This document shows positions 17,474 through 26,367 of a DNA stretch of 35,848 nt, one piece after another. The number at the start of each line of letters is the position of its first letter. Position 1 is the first letter of the stretch. Source of the DNA: Legionella sp. (lineage in GTDB: Bacteria > Pseudomonadota > Gammaproteobacteria > Legionellales > Legionellaceae); the NCBI GenBank assembly GCA_030694525.1, contig JAUXYG010000053.1, positions 1 through 35,848 on the forward strand, read 5' to 3'. The position numbers and the translations under genes are program-made. Under the pieces are notes generated by a model. The model saw nothing but the letters and a program-made list of their open reading frames with translations. It ran no database searches and was not told the DNA's origin.

Positions 17474-18768
17474 TATTCCTCTCCAATATTAGCCACTTCT
17501 CTGGCCGCAGCAAGCGCAGCCAAGCGGGCTATAACCCCATAAACATAAAAACGATTAGGAGAATCAACAGGGGTCAATTCATCATTGGGCATATTACAGG
17601 CCTGAGCAAATGCCAAAGGCTCAAAATGCATGCCTGGTGCATTGAGATTTTCGGCAACTCCCCGTTCTTTATGTACACGATAAAATCCACCGACAACAAA
17701 CTGACCAATCATGTACACCACAGGCTCGGCCACAGCTCCATCAGGCATCGTTTCAAAAGTGTATACACCCTCTTGAATAATTACCCGATCTACCTTACGG
17801 CTTCCCTTACTGGCTGACATCTTAGTACGTTGTTTTCTGTTCAGCTGACGCAACTCCTCACCGTCATGAACCATCATGACACTCATACCGTACGTCCCAT
17901 TATCTGCTTTAACCACCACAAACGGGCGTTCCTCAATGCCATAGGTGCTGTATTTATCTCGCATTTGAGCCAGTATTTTATCCACTTCCTCAGCCAATTG
18001 GTCAACACCCTCCTGAGCCATAAAATCAATCCCGTCCAGAGCACTATAATATGGCTCAATTAGCCATGGATCGATATCAACCAACTCCGCAAATTCTTTA
18101 GCAACCTCCGCATAAAAATGAAAGTGCGTCGATTTTAATCGAGAAGCCCATCCTAATTTGGCCGTAGGCCTTATCCTTTGTTGAATTCCTGCTAATATTT
18201 CAGGGATCCCTGCAGAAAGATCGTTATTTAACAATAAAAAACAGGGGCTGAAATCGCTCAATCCCACCCTGTCCCCTTGACGTTTTAATGGTTCTATTAA
18301 TAACGTTTCACCATGATCCAGGGTAACCTCTACCGGGTCTTTAAGCTCTGGATCCAAACTTCCGATGCGAACAATAAAACCTGCCTTGGTAAAAATTGTT
18401 TTTAATACATTCAGGCTTTGCAGATAAAATTGATTTCGGGTATGACTTTCCGGGATAATCAGTATTTTAATGCAGTCAGGAATATATCCGACCAAAACCG
18501 ATTGCGCCGCCTGAATACATAACGGAAGAAACTCTTCATTGAGGTTATTAAAACCAGCCGGAAACAAATTAGTATCAACAGGCGCCAATTTAAATCCCGC
18601 ATGCCTTAAATCAACAGAAGACGTCAAAGGAGCAGGGGTTTCCTGCCATTTTTTCCTGAACCAGGTCTCAATAACTGCTACCTGATTTAAAATAACTTTC
18701 TCTACATGGTGTAAAGGCCCCGAATGCGCTGTAGTCAAATTAGGAACCGGAACTTCATCAGCGTTCAT
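17473..18768 (-). CDS. gshA: Glutamate-cysteine ligase, ATP-grasp (Acidithiobacillus) type
   Basis: This catalyses the first step of glutathione synthesis, making gamma-glutamylcysteine. The sequence belongs to the proteobacterial family first noted in Acidithiobacillus ferrooxidans, distinct from E. coli GshA. Recognisable parts are DLRHAGFKLAPVDTNLFPAGFNNL (positions about 59-82), LGWASRLKSTHF, and VVKADNGTYGMSVMMV. The frame is open from a TTG at 18780, but the ATG at 18768 is preceded by GAGAG at proper spacing, so I chose it (431 residues). It is first in the gshA-gshB operon and diverges from the large repeat-protein cluster. Confidence 0.9.
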   Translation of the reverse strand: MNADEVPVPNLTTAHSGPLHHVEKVILNQVAVIETWFRKKWQETPAPLTSSVDLRHAGFKLAPVDTNLFPAGFNNLNEEFLPLCIQAAQSVLVGYIPDCIKILIIPESHTRNQFYLQSLNVLKTIFTKAGFIVRIGSLDPELKDPVEVTLDHGETLLIEPLKRQGDRVGLSDFSPCFLLLNNDLSAGIPEILAGIQQRIRPTAKLGWASRLKSTHFHFYAEVAKEFAELVDIDPWLIEPYYSALDGIDFMAQEGVDQLAEEVDKILAQMRDKYSTYGIEERPFVVVKADNGTYGMSVMMVHDGEELRQLNRKQRTKMSASKGSRKVDRVIIQEGVYTFETMPDGAVAEPVVYMIGQFVVGGFYRVHKERGVAENLNAPGMHFEPLAFAQACNMPNDELTPVDSPNRFYVYGVIARLAALAAAREVANIGEE

Positions 18769-18931
18769 GTTATCTCTCAAAAATTTTCATGAAACGATGT
18801 TACCGAGGTTGCACCTAAAATGAAAGTGTTCCGCCCATCAAGAATCATTCTTCATTAAAAAAATATTAAATTAAGTCTTTTAAAAAATATCAAAATATTA
18901 TGAATTTATATAAATCATAAAGACCAAAATA

Positions 18932-18960
18932 TTTACAGCAATACTGTAACATGATAGGAT
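18932..18960 (+). promoter_or_regulatory. Putative promoter with operator-like palindrome, upstream of the repeat-protein cluster
   Basis: TTTACA (18932-18937), a 17-base spacer and TAGGAT (18955-18960) form a plausible sigma-70 promoter 40 bases before the first gene of the cluster. A perfect inverted repeat, TTACAG-CAATA-CTGTAA (18933-18949), overlaps the -35 and spacer, a place where a dimeric regulator would act. The regulator is unknown. Confidence 0.45.
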
Positions 18961-19000
18961 TTTACACTTTAAAACATAACTACTGAGCAAGGATGGCTTT

Positions 19001-20866
19001 ATGTCCTATTTAATTGAAAATATCCGATTAGCCCTATTGAATCCTAACTATTTAGACTGGCTAATGAAATCTATCGAATCTCAATCCATTCCGATGTATA
19101 TCTTCAAATGGGATGAGCTGAATTTTCTTGAACAGAATCTTGGTGAATTTCTTAACCAATCTCCCCTGCCTAAAGATCTGTTAATCAATCTCTGTAAAAT
19201 GTGGTCAGAGAATATCCAATATAAACTGGAAACACTAAAGCATTTGTCTCTATCTCAGCAGGTACAGAATTTGGATGACTCCAATGAATTCAAGTATATA
19301 GATGTCAATGACGAGCAAAATACAATTTTCTTTTATCATTATTTTTTTACCATACCAACCAATATAACAGCAATTTTTCATCAATATATCGAACAAAATA
19401 CCCCCATACAACACGAACTTCCAAACCCAGCATCAAATGAAGTGGGTAATATATATCATGATAATATAGACAAAATTTTTTGTGATCCGGCCAGTTGCTA
19501 TTCTTTTGTTGATTTAATCAGCAAACGTAATATCCCCTTAAACATTATGCATCAAGACGAGCTTTCTTATCTAGAGAATAACATTCACCGATTAATCTGG
19601 GAGTCAACGCTTTCAGAAAATACCCTCATTCATCTTACAAACGCCTGGAAAATTTATTTATTGGAACAACAAAATAATAATTCGTTATCAGGCTGTCACC
19701 TGACGTTATCCGAAACAATTATTGATGCCATTGACAACTATCTTCAAAATCGGGTGACGAATTCCTATAACGTGAGAAAAAGTATTCCAGACTATAATAA
19801 AAAAAGAAAACGAGAGGAGCCCGAAGTTGTTGAACTATCTCCAATAAATTCCAACTCAGATCATTTGACGAACAATGTCCCGCACCTTAGAAAAAAAAGA
19901 AAATTGGCAGATCCAAAGTCTGTTTTATTGTTCCAAACCCATGAGTTAACTCTTTTAGGATATGATCAGATACAGATCACTAAATTTTTAGATAAAAAGC
20001 ATGATAGTGGTTATATTGAGCTGCTCAAAACCCATAGTCCCATCTTGACAAAGCGATTTTCACATAAAAAGGTTCTATCCTTTCCAGACAAACCAAAGGA
20101 TCAACTTGAATCATTTATAAAATACTATAATGAATTAATCGAACTGGGGTTAACTTCTAACCAAATAGCCAGAATATATAAAAAAATTGGGGTAGAGGGA
20201 AATCTCGAGGAATTTACTTATCAATACCGAAAGTTAATCAAAAAAAATACCAAAGAGGTACTTCTAAACATTGGTTGCCAATTAAATGGCCACCTCAATT
20301 TAAAGGAGCTCAGCGACTTCAATGAAGTAAAATCCAAATTAAAAAGAAGCTCACTGCTCAAATTCCTAAATAATGATAATGGTTATCTAATTGTCCAGGC
20401 CGTAGAATCTTCTTATGAATTTTTAACAAACCAAGTGGGATTTGAGATAAGTCAACTATGTGAAATAGCTCAAATAAAAGGCTATCTCAACATAAGTGCT
20501 ATTATCAATGCCGTAAATTGCTACAAATACATTAAATTTACTCCTGCGCAATATATGGAAATTCTTAGCGAGATTTCTGGATACATGAAACTAAATATTA
20601 TCGAAAGGTATGCCGAAGACTTGCATAAATCTAATTGTTCCGCTTCCTCTTTAGTAGAATTAATGAATAAAAGAAGTATTCGTGCGAGCAATTCGTACTT
20701 TGACAATGAGATTAGACAACTTAGTCAGGCCCACAAAAACCCAGGCATAAATAATCGCTACAACTTTTTCCCAGAAATATTCATTGAATTCAATCCCGAT
20801 TATGAACAAGACCACAATCATTCAAAGAATACGGCTATTGGCCAAACTCTTAATGGGCATCAATAG
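19001..20866 (+). CDS. TALE-like repeat protein A with nuclear-localisation-like signals (candidate effector)
   Basis: No named family is recognised. The 621-residue protein has no signal peptide or membrane segment. Residues 8-72 and 156-220 are a gapless internal duplication of a 65-residue helical module (both have IP at 30-31 of the protein and equivalents, DEL, LE, LI and a final Trp). A basic linker carries NKKRKRE (266-272) and RKKRKL (297-302). Then come about seven repeats starting at 321, 353, 384, 416, 447, 481 and 513, best seen in LTSNQIARI and FTPAQYMEI; Gly near position 15 and a hydrophobic residue at 19 recur. The tail is polar. AAGGA precedes the ATG at 19001. Its paralogues follow directly. 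Host-nucleus targeting and secretion are inferred. mTERF-type helical repeats are the main alternative. Confidence 0.7.
   Translation: MSYLIENIRLALLNPNYLDWLMKSIESQSIPMYIFKWDELNFLEQNLGEFLNQSPLPKDLLINLCKMWSENIQYKLETLKHLSLSQQVQNLDDSNEFKYIDVNDEQNTIFFYHYFFTIPTNITAIFHQYIEQNTPIQHELPNPASNEVGNIYHDNIDKIFCDPASCYSFVDLISKRNIPLNIMHQDELSYLENNIHRLIWESTLSENTLIHLTNAWKIYLLEQQNNNSLSGCHLTLSETIIDAIDNYLQNRVTNSYNVRKSIPDYNKKRKREEPEVVELSPINSNSDHLTNNVPHLRKKRKLADPKSVLLFQTHELTLLGYDQIQITKFLDKKHDSGYIELLKTHSPILTKRFSHKKVLSFPDKPKDQLESFIKYYNELIELGLTSNQIARIYKKIGVEGNLEEFTYQYRKLIKKNTKEVLLNIGCQLNGHLNLKELSDFNEVKSKLKRSSLLKFLNNDNGYLIVQAVESSYEFLTNQVGFEISQLCEIAQIKGYLNISAIINAVNCYKYIKFTPAQYMEILSEISGYMKLNIIERYAEDLHKSNCSASSLVELMNKRSIRASNSYFDNEIRQLSQAHKNPGINNRYNFFPEIFIEFNPDYEQDHNHSKNTAIGQTLNGHQ
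19799..19906 (+). other. Nuclear-localisation-like basic segments in protein A
   Basis: Two monopartite KK(R)K-type clusters, KKRKRE and RKKRKL, lie 30 residues apart in a low-complexity linker just before the repeat array. Such clusters match classical importin-alpha signals. Function in a host is inferred. Confidence 0.5.
19961..20635 (+). repeat. TALE-like repeat array of protein A (about 7 units)
   Basis: Protein repeats begin at residues 321, 353, 384, 416, 447, 481 and 513, with spacings of 31-34 residues. Unit 513-545 is exactly 33 long and begins FTPAQYMEI; unit 384 begins LTSNQIARI. Residues 12-13 vary (KI, QL, EI among them). A weak eighth unit begins at 546. At DNA level the copies are too diverged to see as repeats. 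Confidence 0.6.
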
Positions 20867-20947
20867 GTCACAAAAGACAAGAGCAAATGCACGAACGCCA
20901 CAGTTATTATTTTCATGATACAATATGGACAATTTATATATAACATT

Positions 20948-20963
20948 AATGAATCAATTCATT
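20948..20963. promoter_or_regulatory. 16-bp palindrome in the 137-base gap before protein B
   Basis: AATGAAT-CA-ATTCATT is a perfect inverted repeat about 40 bases upstream of the next start. The gap is long enough for a separate promoter, but it is so A+T-rich that no -35/-10 pair stands out. Confidence 0.25.
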
Positions 20964-21003
20964 ATATTTAGAACATCAAACATTTACTAAATCATGAGGT
21001 TTT

Positions 21004-24000
21004 ATGGCATTAACTTATGAAGAAATAAAATGCGCCCTCTCCAGCAATGAGAATTACTATAAATTTCATGAACGTTTAGTTCAAACGAATTGTGCATTGA
21101 TAAACATGCATTCTGACGACCAGAATCTATTTGTCCATGAAATTGGAACGCTATTAACCAATTCCAATCTCTCGCTCCTTCAAAAGCATCATTTTTGCAC
21201 AACTATTTTGAATCGAATGGATTATGAAATAAAATTGTTTCCTAACATAAATCATAATCTATACCATGCAGTACCCATTTTAAAACAATATGTAGGTATC
21301 TCGCTACAAGGAGAGACATCATATTCACCAATAAATTACTACACGGCCCCAAGTGCTACCCAATATGTTGGCCATAAGAGAAAAGCAACGTCAGAAATTC
21401 CATTTACCCCTAAAAAATGGAAAATTGCACCAGCGCCTGCTATCAAAGATGAATCGTCGACTAAAGAGTTATCCGATCTGGGCTTTAATCAGAAACAGAT
21501 AGATCAAATCATCAAGCATCATGGAAAAGAAGCAATTCTTAAATATTCCCGGGAGTTATTAGGAAAATATGTCCCCCATGAAGAACTTACCTTTATTGTA
21601 AGCAGATCTGGGGGAAGTAAAAATCTCGAAGCATTGAATACCCATTTAGAAGCCTTTTTAAAATGTAAATTTGATGTACCTACAATTATCAGTTACGCCT
21701 ACCTCAGTAATGCAATGGCCTTTATGGAGTCAGTACTCAACAGCATCAATGAGCTTGAGCTTTTAGGTTTTTCCCAAGAGTACATTGCTCAAATGGGTAT
21801 TTTCCATGGAAATAGTCAGGTGATTATTAATCTTAAAAATTACTATATTCAATTACAAAAGTTAACCTTCACTCATAAGCAGTTTACTGATTTGATGACG
21901 GATCAGTATGCGCTAAATAATTTGATTGCTATTAATAGCCATTCAGAGTCGATTTATGTCTTAAAGTTGACGCCTGAACATTTGCTGTCCTTTTTAAAAA
22001 CTGAAAACGGAGCCAAAAAATTAGCGATCATTTCTGAATGTTGCCAGGAATTAGTTATTCTCGACTTATTACCCGACCATATAATCGAATTATTAAGCAC
22101 AGCGAATGCGTTTGAACTATTTAGAGTGATAAAACAATCCTGTTCGTTCTTGAATAATCTAAATTATGATTCCAATAAATTAATGCAGTATATTAAAATT
22201 AACCACTTAACCATTCCGAAAGACAATCTTGATGCTTCGCAATCGATTTTAAAAAATAATTCAAATAGTCAAAATAGCCACGGTCCTAATTTTTTTAAAC
22301 AAATAGAAAAAACAAATACCATAAATAATGTACGTTCCCTGCCAAAATCCCAGTTGTATTCAGAACAAGTAATTGAAGAGGCCACAAAACTGCACCAATG
22401 GATATACGAGGCGCTAAATAATGAATTCCGATATGAACTGGCCTTACACCACATGGAACATAATAGATTGCCACTACCAGTACTCGTCTATTGTTCTAAA
22501 TCGCTACCCGAGCTGCTGAAAGAAGCAACTATATTGCCATCGCATGTTATAAAAATCTATGAACGTTTCAGGTTACAAATTTCTCATCAAATTAATTTAT
22601 CAACCTTCGATAACCAACGAGAGTTATATAATAGAGATTTAGAAGCTTTTAAAATAAAACAGGCAGATCTGATGAAAAAGGTACCTGAGAAACCCATACA
22701 CTACCTCAATTTGAAACTGGGCCAGGTCTTGAATTCACAAATTGAGGTTCAAGAATTTATAGAAGAGATGACGAAGCGGCCATTCATATTATTTCCAATA
22801 AAAAAGGAGCAGAAAGCTGCTGCAGTCTTAGCGAAACACCTGCCTAATTTAATTAAAAATGCAACCAGTAACAAAATCATCCAAAAAAACCTATGTATCC
22901 AATGGCGTTCATTAATTAAAAGGCAAATTAATTACATTGAAATAAATCAACCACTTTATTCCACTGAATTTGCTAAGTTAGTTCTTTTAAACTTAGATGA
23001 AACTTTGGAAAAATTAAACAAAGAGGCAGTGAAACCAAAGAAAAATGTGGGGAATCCAAAATATCTTACCAATAAAGGTACCATCCCATCCGATGATGAG
23101 AAACAATCATTTGATGAAGAACTAAAACAACTAAATTTTCCCCGGAAGTGGACAAACCGTATCTTGCAACAAAGCAGTGAGATTATTTCTCAACTTCTAA
23201 AGAGCCTCCCTACACTAAGCAAAATATTTAATCATAGAGAATTGTACCTGTTGGCGGTATCTGATAATGCATTAACCAAGTTAAAAGAAGCCCCAACTCT
23301 TTTAAACCAATTAACTCAGTTAAATTTCAATGCAAAAGCAATAGTCAATTTAATTAAAAAAGGGAAAGCACATCCTTTTCTAGAGAGTCATCACTCTTTA
23401 AATCATGTTCTATCACTGGAAGAATTGCAGATATTGCTTGGTCAAGAATTTACTGAGTGTGATTTGTTACACATCCAGTCGCAAATACAGGAAGAAAACA
23501 ATTTATATTATTTTTGTATCTACTATAAAGATTTAATTAAATATAATGTAAATAAAGACTGGATATTCAAGGTCGCACTTTGTCCTCAAAGCACTGAAAT
23601 ACTTTCAACCATTAAAAATGGAATTAGTAAATTAATTCAAGATGGGTTTTCTGATGCTCAAATTAGAGCAATGGATATGTATCAGGATGACATCAATGGA
23701 TTCACAAGAATAGTTGCTTATTGGGACATGTGGTGTGATTTGGACTTTTCCAAGGATGACTTTATTCTTTTGCTGAAAACCCCAGATAGAATGAACCGAT
23801 TTGAAGCAATCAAGAATAATATCTTTATTATTAAAAATAACATCCCTGCTATAGAGCTCATTAACCTGTTAAACCACTATGGCCTGGAGCAATTTGATCT
23901 CCATTTATTAAATCTGGTGAATCTGGATATACCCAAAGTCAGTGTAACGAATGATTTTACAGTCATTGATGATACGATATCGCATTATTATGATAGTACC

Positions 24001-24063
24001 CATGCGTCCTTTACCGAGGACACCCTAACTTTTGATGAACCCACAACCTGGCAATTTTATTAA
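21004..24063 (+). CDS. TALE-like repeat protein B, two arrays (candidate effector)
   Basis: This is the largest of the four paralogues (1019 residues), without signal peptide or membrane segments. In order: a 65-residue helical module (8 to about 76), a basic bipartite-like stretch (HKRK 124-127 and PKKWK 136-140), repeat array 1 (161 to about 406), two more helical modules (about 467-530 and 573-640), a KPKK linker (677-680) and array 2 (712 to about 960). Array 1 is the cleanest: after a 29-residue first unit, starts at 190, 223, 256, 289, 322, 355 and 388 are all exactly 33 apart. Unit 190 has VSRSGGSKNLEAL, very close to the centre of a TALE repeat, and unit 322 starts LTPEHLL. The C-terminus is acidic and Thr-rich (FTEDTLTFDEPTT), compatible with a Dot/Icm signal. 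Role inferred: nucleic-acid-binding host-directed protein. Confidence 0.72.
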   Translation: MALTYEEIKCALSSNENYYKFHERLVQTNCALINMHSDDQNLFVHEIGTLLTNSNLSLLQKHHFCTTILNRMDYEIKLFPNINHNLYHAVPILKQYVGISLQGETSYSPINYYTAPSATQYVGHKRKATSEIPFTPKKWKIAPAPAIKDESSTKELSDLGFNQKQIDQIIKHHGKEAILKYSRELLGKYVPHEELTFIVSRSGGSKNLEALNTHLEAFLKCKFDVPTIISYAYLSNAMAFMESVLNSINELELLGFSQEYIAQMGIFHGNSQVIINLKNYYIQLQKLTFTHKQFTDLMTDQYALNNLIAINSHSESIYVLKLTPEHLLSFLKTENGAKKLAIISECCQELVILDLLPDHIIELLSTANAFELFRVIKQSCSFLNNLNYDSNKLMQYIKINHLTIPKDNLDASQSILKNNSNSQNSHGPNFFKQIEKTNTINNVRSLPKSQLYSEQVIEEATKLHQWIYEALNNEFRYELALHHMEHNRLPLPVLVYCSKSLPELLKEATILPSHVIKIYERFRLQISHQINLSTFDNQRELYNRDLEAFKIKQADLMKKVPEKPIHYLNLKLGQVLNSQIEVQEFIEEMTKRPFILFPIKKEQKAAAVLAKHLPNLIKNATSNKIIQKNLCIQWRSLIKRQINYIEINQPLYSTEFAKLVLLNLDETLEKLNKEAVKPKKNVGNPKYLTNKGTIPSDDEKQSFDEELKQLNFPRKWTNRILQQSSEIISQLLKSLPTLSKIFNHRELYLLAVSDNALTKLKEAPTLLNQLTQLNFNAKAIVNLIKKGKAHPFLESHHSLNHVLSLEELQILLGQEFTECDLLHIQSQIQEENNLYYFCIYYKDLIKYNVNKDWIFKVALCPQSTEILSTIKNGISKLIQDGFSDAQIRAMDMYQDDINGFTRIVAYWDMWCDLDFSKDDFILLLKTPDRMNRFEAIKNNIFIIKNNIPAIELINLLNHYGLEQFDLHLLNLVNLDIPKVSVTNDFTVIDDTISHYYDSTHASFTEDTLTFDEPTTWQFY
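21484..22221 (+). repeat. TALE-like array 1 of protein B (8 units)
   Basis: Units start at residues 161, 190, 223, 256, 289, 322, 355 and 388. Six consecutive intervals are exactly 33 residues. The residue pairs at positions 12-13 are HH, RS, LS, FH, DQ, TE and TA for the first seven units. Gly14-Gly15 is complete in unit 190 and partial (Gly at 14 or 15) in units 161, 256 and 322. Confidence 0.72.
23137..23880 (+). repeat. TALE-like array 2 of protein B (about 7 units)
   Basis: Clear units begin at residues 712, 742, 775, 849, 882, 915 and 947. The intervals 742-775, 849-882 and 882-915 are 33 residues, and 915-947 is 32. The 74 residues between 775 and 849 hold one or two distorted units. 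Unit 882 begins FSDAQIRAM. Confidence 0.6.
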
Positions 24064-24132
24064 CAATATGGTGATATGGTAAAATGAAACCCTCCGTCTC
24101 ATTGAATGGCTAATCAATAATAGAGATTTTTT

Positions 24133-26262
24133 ATGTCCTCATTTATAAATCAAATCAAAGAAGCTTTATCAACTGAAGAAAATTGTACTCACTTTATAAA
24201 CCTTCTTACTGCAAACAAAATATCCTTAATTGGGGAAACAATTGATGACTTGAAGAATAATCATGAACTCATTAATTTATTACACAACTCCAAGCTCAAC
24301 CCAAAACTTAAACACACGCTGCAATCCGCAATTTCAAATTTTCTCCAACGTAAAATTACAAACCATGGTATCAACTTATTATCAGATAATGACCTTAAAT
24401 TAGCATCTTTTTACTCAAGTAATGGCCCTTCACTACCTAGTAAAAAAAGAAAAATCGATACAATCCTCGAGACAGAAAGACCAGAGAAAAAGATAAAATT
24501 AGCTCAGGATAAAATTAAAAACTATTTAGAAGAATTAGACCAATTAAATTTCTACCCGCTTGATGATTTGCGCCAAATTAATCAGAAGACTAATGGTGAG
24601 GAGATACTAAAAACCCTTTTGGAGTTACATCATGAACTGATAAAGAGATTAACTAAAAATCAAATCATCCAAATAGCATTAGTTCCCAATACTAATGGAT
24701 CCTTATTTAAAAATAACTGTACTAATTTTATTAAATTAACTGAGCTAAATAAACAGATAATCTATGACGATCATATCCTGATTAAAGTTCTGATCTACAA
24801 TACAACTGATTTAATTCTAACGAATTATCCAAAAATTCAGGCCTTAAACCTGAGTATTAATGAAATAGCTGACATCACCTGTTTTGTTCAAAATGGTGCC
24901 GTTAATCTCCAGGTTTTTTTAGAAAAATATGAACCATTATTAAAATTTGGTTTGGATAAATCTCTGATCATTGCCAGTGCAAGGAATTATGATGGAAGCA
25001 TCATACTTCTTAAAATAGAAACGATACTCAATACATTAAGTGCTGCTGGCTTTACGATAGAGCAATTTAAAAAAATATTTATTATCCCTGATTTTTTAAA
25101 AATACTTGAAGAAATTGATAAATTATACTCATGCCATCATGACTGGACTTTTGAGCCTGATGAAATTATTGAAATAATAAGAGTAACGCACGAATTTAAA
25201 TATACAGATTTTGCTCAAAAAAAATTAAATTCTCTATTAATGCTCAAAGCATCGGACGTTAACAATGGCTGGGGCTCACCATCCGCTAATTTTGTTGTCC
25301 TTCATGGCATCCAAAACCGGGATCATTCGAATAATGACGGTTTTTTTTCCAATACCAATACCAATACCAATACCAATACCAATACCAATACCATACCTAT
25401 AAACACGGTACCCTCTTATTACGATACAGTGCAAAAAGCATTAAATAATATTACTTCTTGCGAATCTTTCAAAAAAGAGTTAGCAACCCTATCCATACCT
25501 GATAATCTACCTCAGGCTGAATGCAATGAATTTTTAGTTAAAATACCCGAACTCCTAGCCAATGCATCCCTGGATAACAAGAGTTTAATCAATCTTTGCC
25601 TGACCTGGCTAAACAATCTGGGTGATACCAGGAATGGGGCCATTCAAAGGGACAATTTTTGGCATACATACAGAAACACCCTCTATAACCATTTATGGGA
25701 ATTTACTCATATCATTCTTCCTTTCCGGATTCTACATACACAATTCACATTGCTACGTAATCTGGATGAAACGCCTGCGGTTTCCAGGGATCGTGAGAAT
25801 TTTTATCATCATATGATTTATATTTTAAAAACAGCTCAAAATGCAGTATCAAAATATCCTGATTTCAAAACACGCTTAATCGATAATTGTATTAATTGGT
25901 CATGCCAGATGAGTAATATAATAAAAACACAGTCCGCCTCACCTGAAAGTAATATTTTTGCCAATAAAGTAATCGAGTTATTAGAGCGGGTAATTGCAGA
26001 TATGAAATACATATCTTATTATGTGGTTGAGTTTAATCCTATTGCAACTAATGCATCAAATAGAGTAACTAAACTTTCTGGACCTGATATAAATTCTGTC
26101 ATCATTGATTTAACTACGTCACATCCTGCATCTCCATTGCCTCTAAATGATAGCAATAATGAACCAACATCAAGGTCTTCCACCTCGCCATACCCCTTTT
26201 TTAATTCTTGGCTATTTCCCCCCAACACTCCCATTGAGGAATTACCTTCCATTACATTATAA
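24133..26262 (+). CDS. TALE-like repeat protein C with internal hexanucleotide tract (candidate effector)
   Basis: This 709-residue paralogue starts 69 bases after protein B, so it is probably co-transcribed. A helical module (8 to about 75) is followed by a bipartite basic signal (KKRKID 104-109, KKIKL 119-123) and one array from 141 to about 370. The best units are 274-306, which starts LDKSLIIASARNYDG, and 307-339, which starts FTIEQFKKI; both are 33 residues. A low-complexity linker of seven Asn-Thr pairs (407-420) comes next, encoded by seven AATACC units. A second helical module (432-496) and a weaker third (about 553-600) follow. The tail has SPYPFFNSW and ends IEELPSITL. No known enzyme motif was found. 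Secretion and nuclear action are inferred. Confidence 0.7.
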   Translation: MSSFINQIKEALSTEENCTHFINLLTANKISLIGETIDDLKNNHELINLLHNSKLNPKLKHTLQSAISNFLQRKITNHGINLLSDNDLKLASFYSSNGPSLPSKKRKIDTILETERPEKKIKLAQDKIKNYLEELDQLNFYPLDDLRQINQKTNGEEILKTLLELHHELIKRLTKNQIIQIALVPNTNGSLFKNNCTNFIKLTELNKQIIYDDHILIKVLIYNTTDLILTNYPKIQALNLSINEIADITCFVQNGAVNLQVFLEKYEPLLKFGLDKSLIIASARNYDGSIILLKIETILNTLSAAGFTIEQFKKIFIIPDFLKILEEIDKLYSCHHDWTFEPDEIIEIIRVTHEFKYTDFAQKKLNSLLMLKASDVNNGWGSPSANFVVLHGIQNRDHSNNDGFFSNTNTNTNTNTNTNTIPINTVPSYYDTVQKALNNITSCESFKKELATLSIPDNLPQAECNEFLVKIPELLANASLDNKSLINLCLTWLNNLGDTRNGAIQRDNFWHTYRNTLYNHLWEFTHIILPFRILHTQFTLLRNLDETPAVSRDRENFYHHMIYILKTAQNAVSKYPDFKTRLIDNCINWSCQMSNIIKTQSASPESNIFANKVIELLERVIADMKYISYYVVEFNPIATNASNRVTKLSGPDINSVIIDLTTSHPASPLPLNDSNNEPTSRSSTSPYPFFNSWLFPPNTPIEELPSITL
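24442..24501 (+). other. Bipartite nuclear-localisation-like segment in protein C
   Basis: KKRKID (residues 104-109) and KKIKL (119-123) are separated by about 9 acidic/polar residues, the spacing of a classical bipartite signal, immediately before the repeat array. Confidence 0.5.
24553..25242 (+). repeat. TALE-like array of protein C (about 7 units)
   Basis: Units start at residues 141, 173, about 209, 240, 274, 307 and 340, with spacings of 31-36 and the last intervals 34, 33 and 33. Unit 173 begins LTKNQIIQI. Pairs at positions 12-13 include KT (141), VP (173), NY (274) and IP (307); Gly15 and Leu/Ile19 are kept in units 141 and 274. Confidence 0.6.
25341..25392 (+). repeat. T8 tract plus seven tandem AATACC hexamers inside gene C
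   Basis: Eight T residues (25341-25348), CC, then seven perfect AATACC units (25351-25392) encode (Asn-Thr)7. Hexamer slippage would change linker length without shifting the frame, while slippage of the T8 tract would truncate the protein. Variation between strains is an inference. Confidence 0.85.
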
Positions 26263-26367
26263 ATAAGGACAATTTATCCAAGCAGATTGAGCTGATTTAT
26301 TTCTCGGCAAGGCCCTTAAATAATATTAAGATAAAAAGAAGTCGTTGCGGAATAAAAAGGATTTAAA

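Noticed and set aside
18854..18870. ATTAA at 11-bp spacing upstream of protein A, like an inverted PmrA box
   Set aside because: The stretch is almost pure A+T, only one half-site fits beyond the core, and its orientation and distance from the promoter found at 18932-18960 do not suit protein A.
26325..26344. CTTAAATAATATTAAG before protein D as a PmrA site
   Set aside because: The CTTAA cores are inverted, not tandem with 11-bp period.
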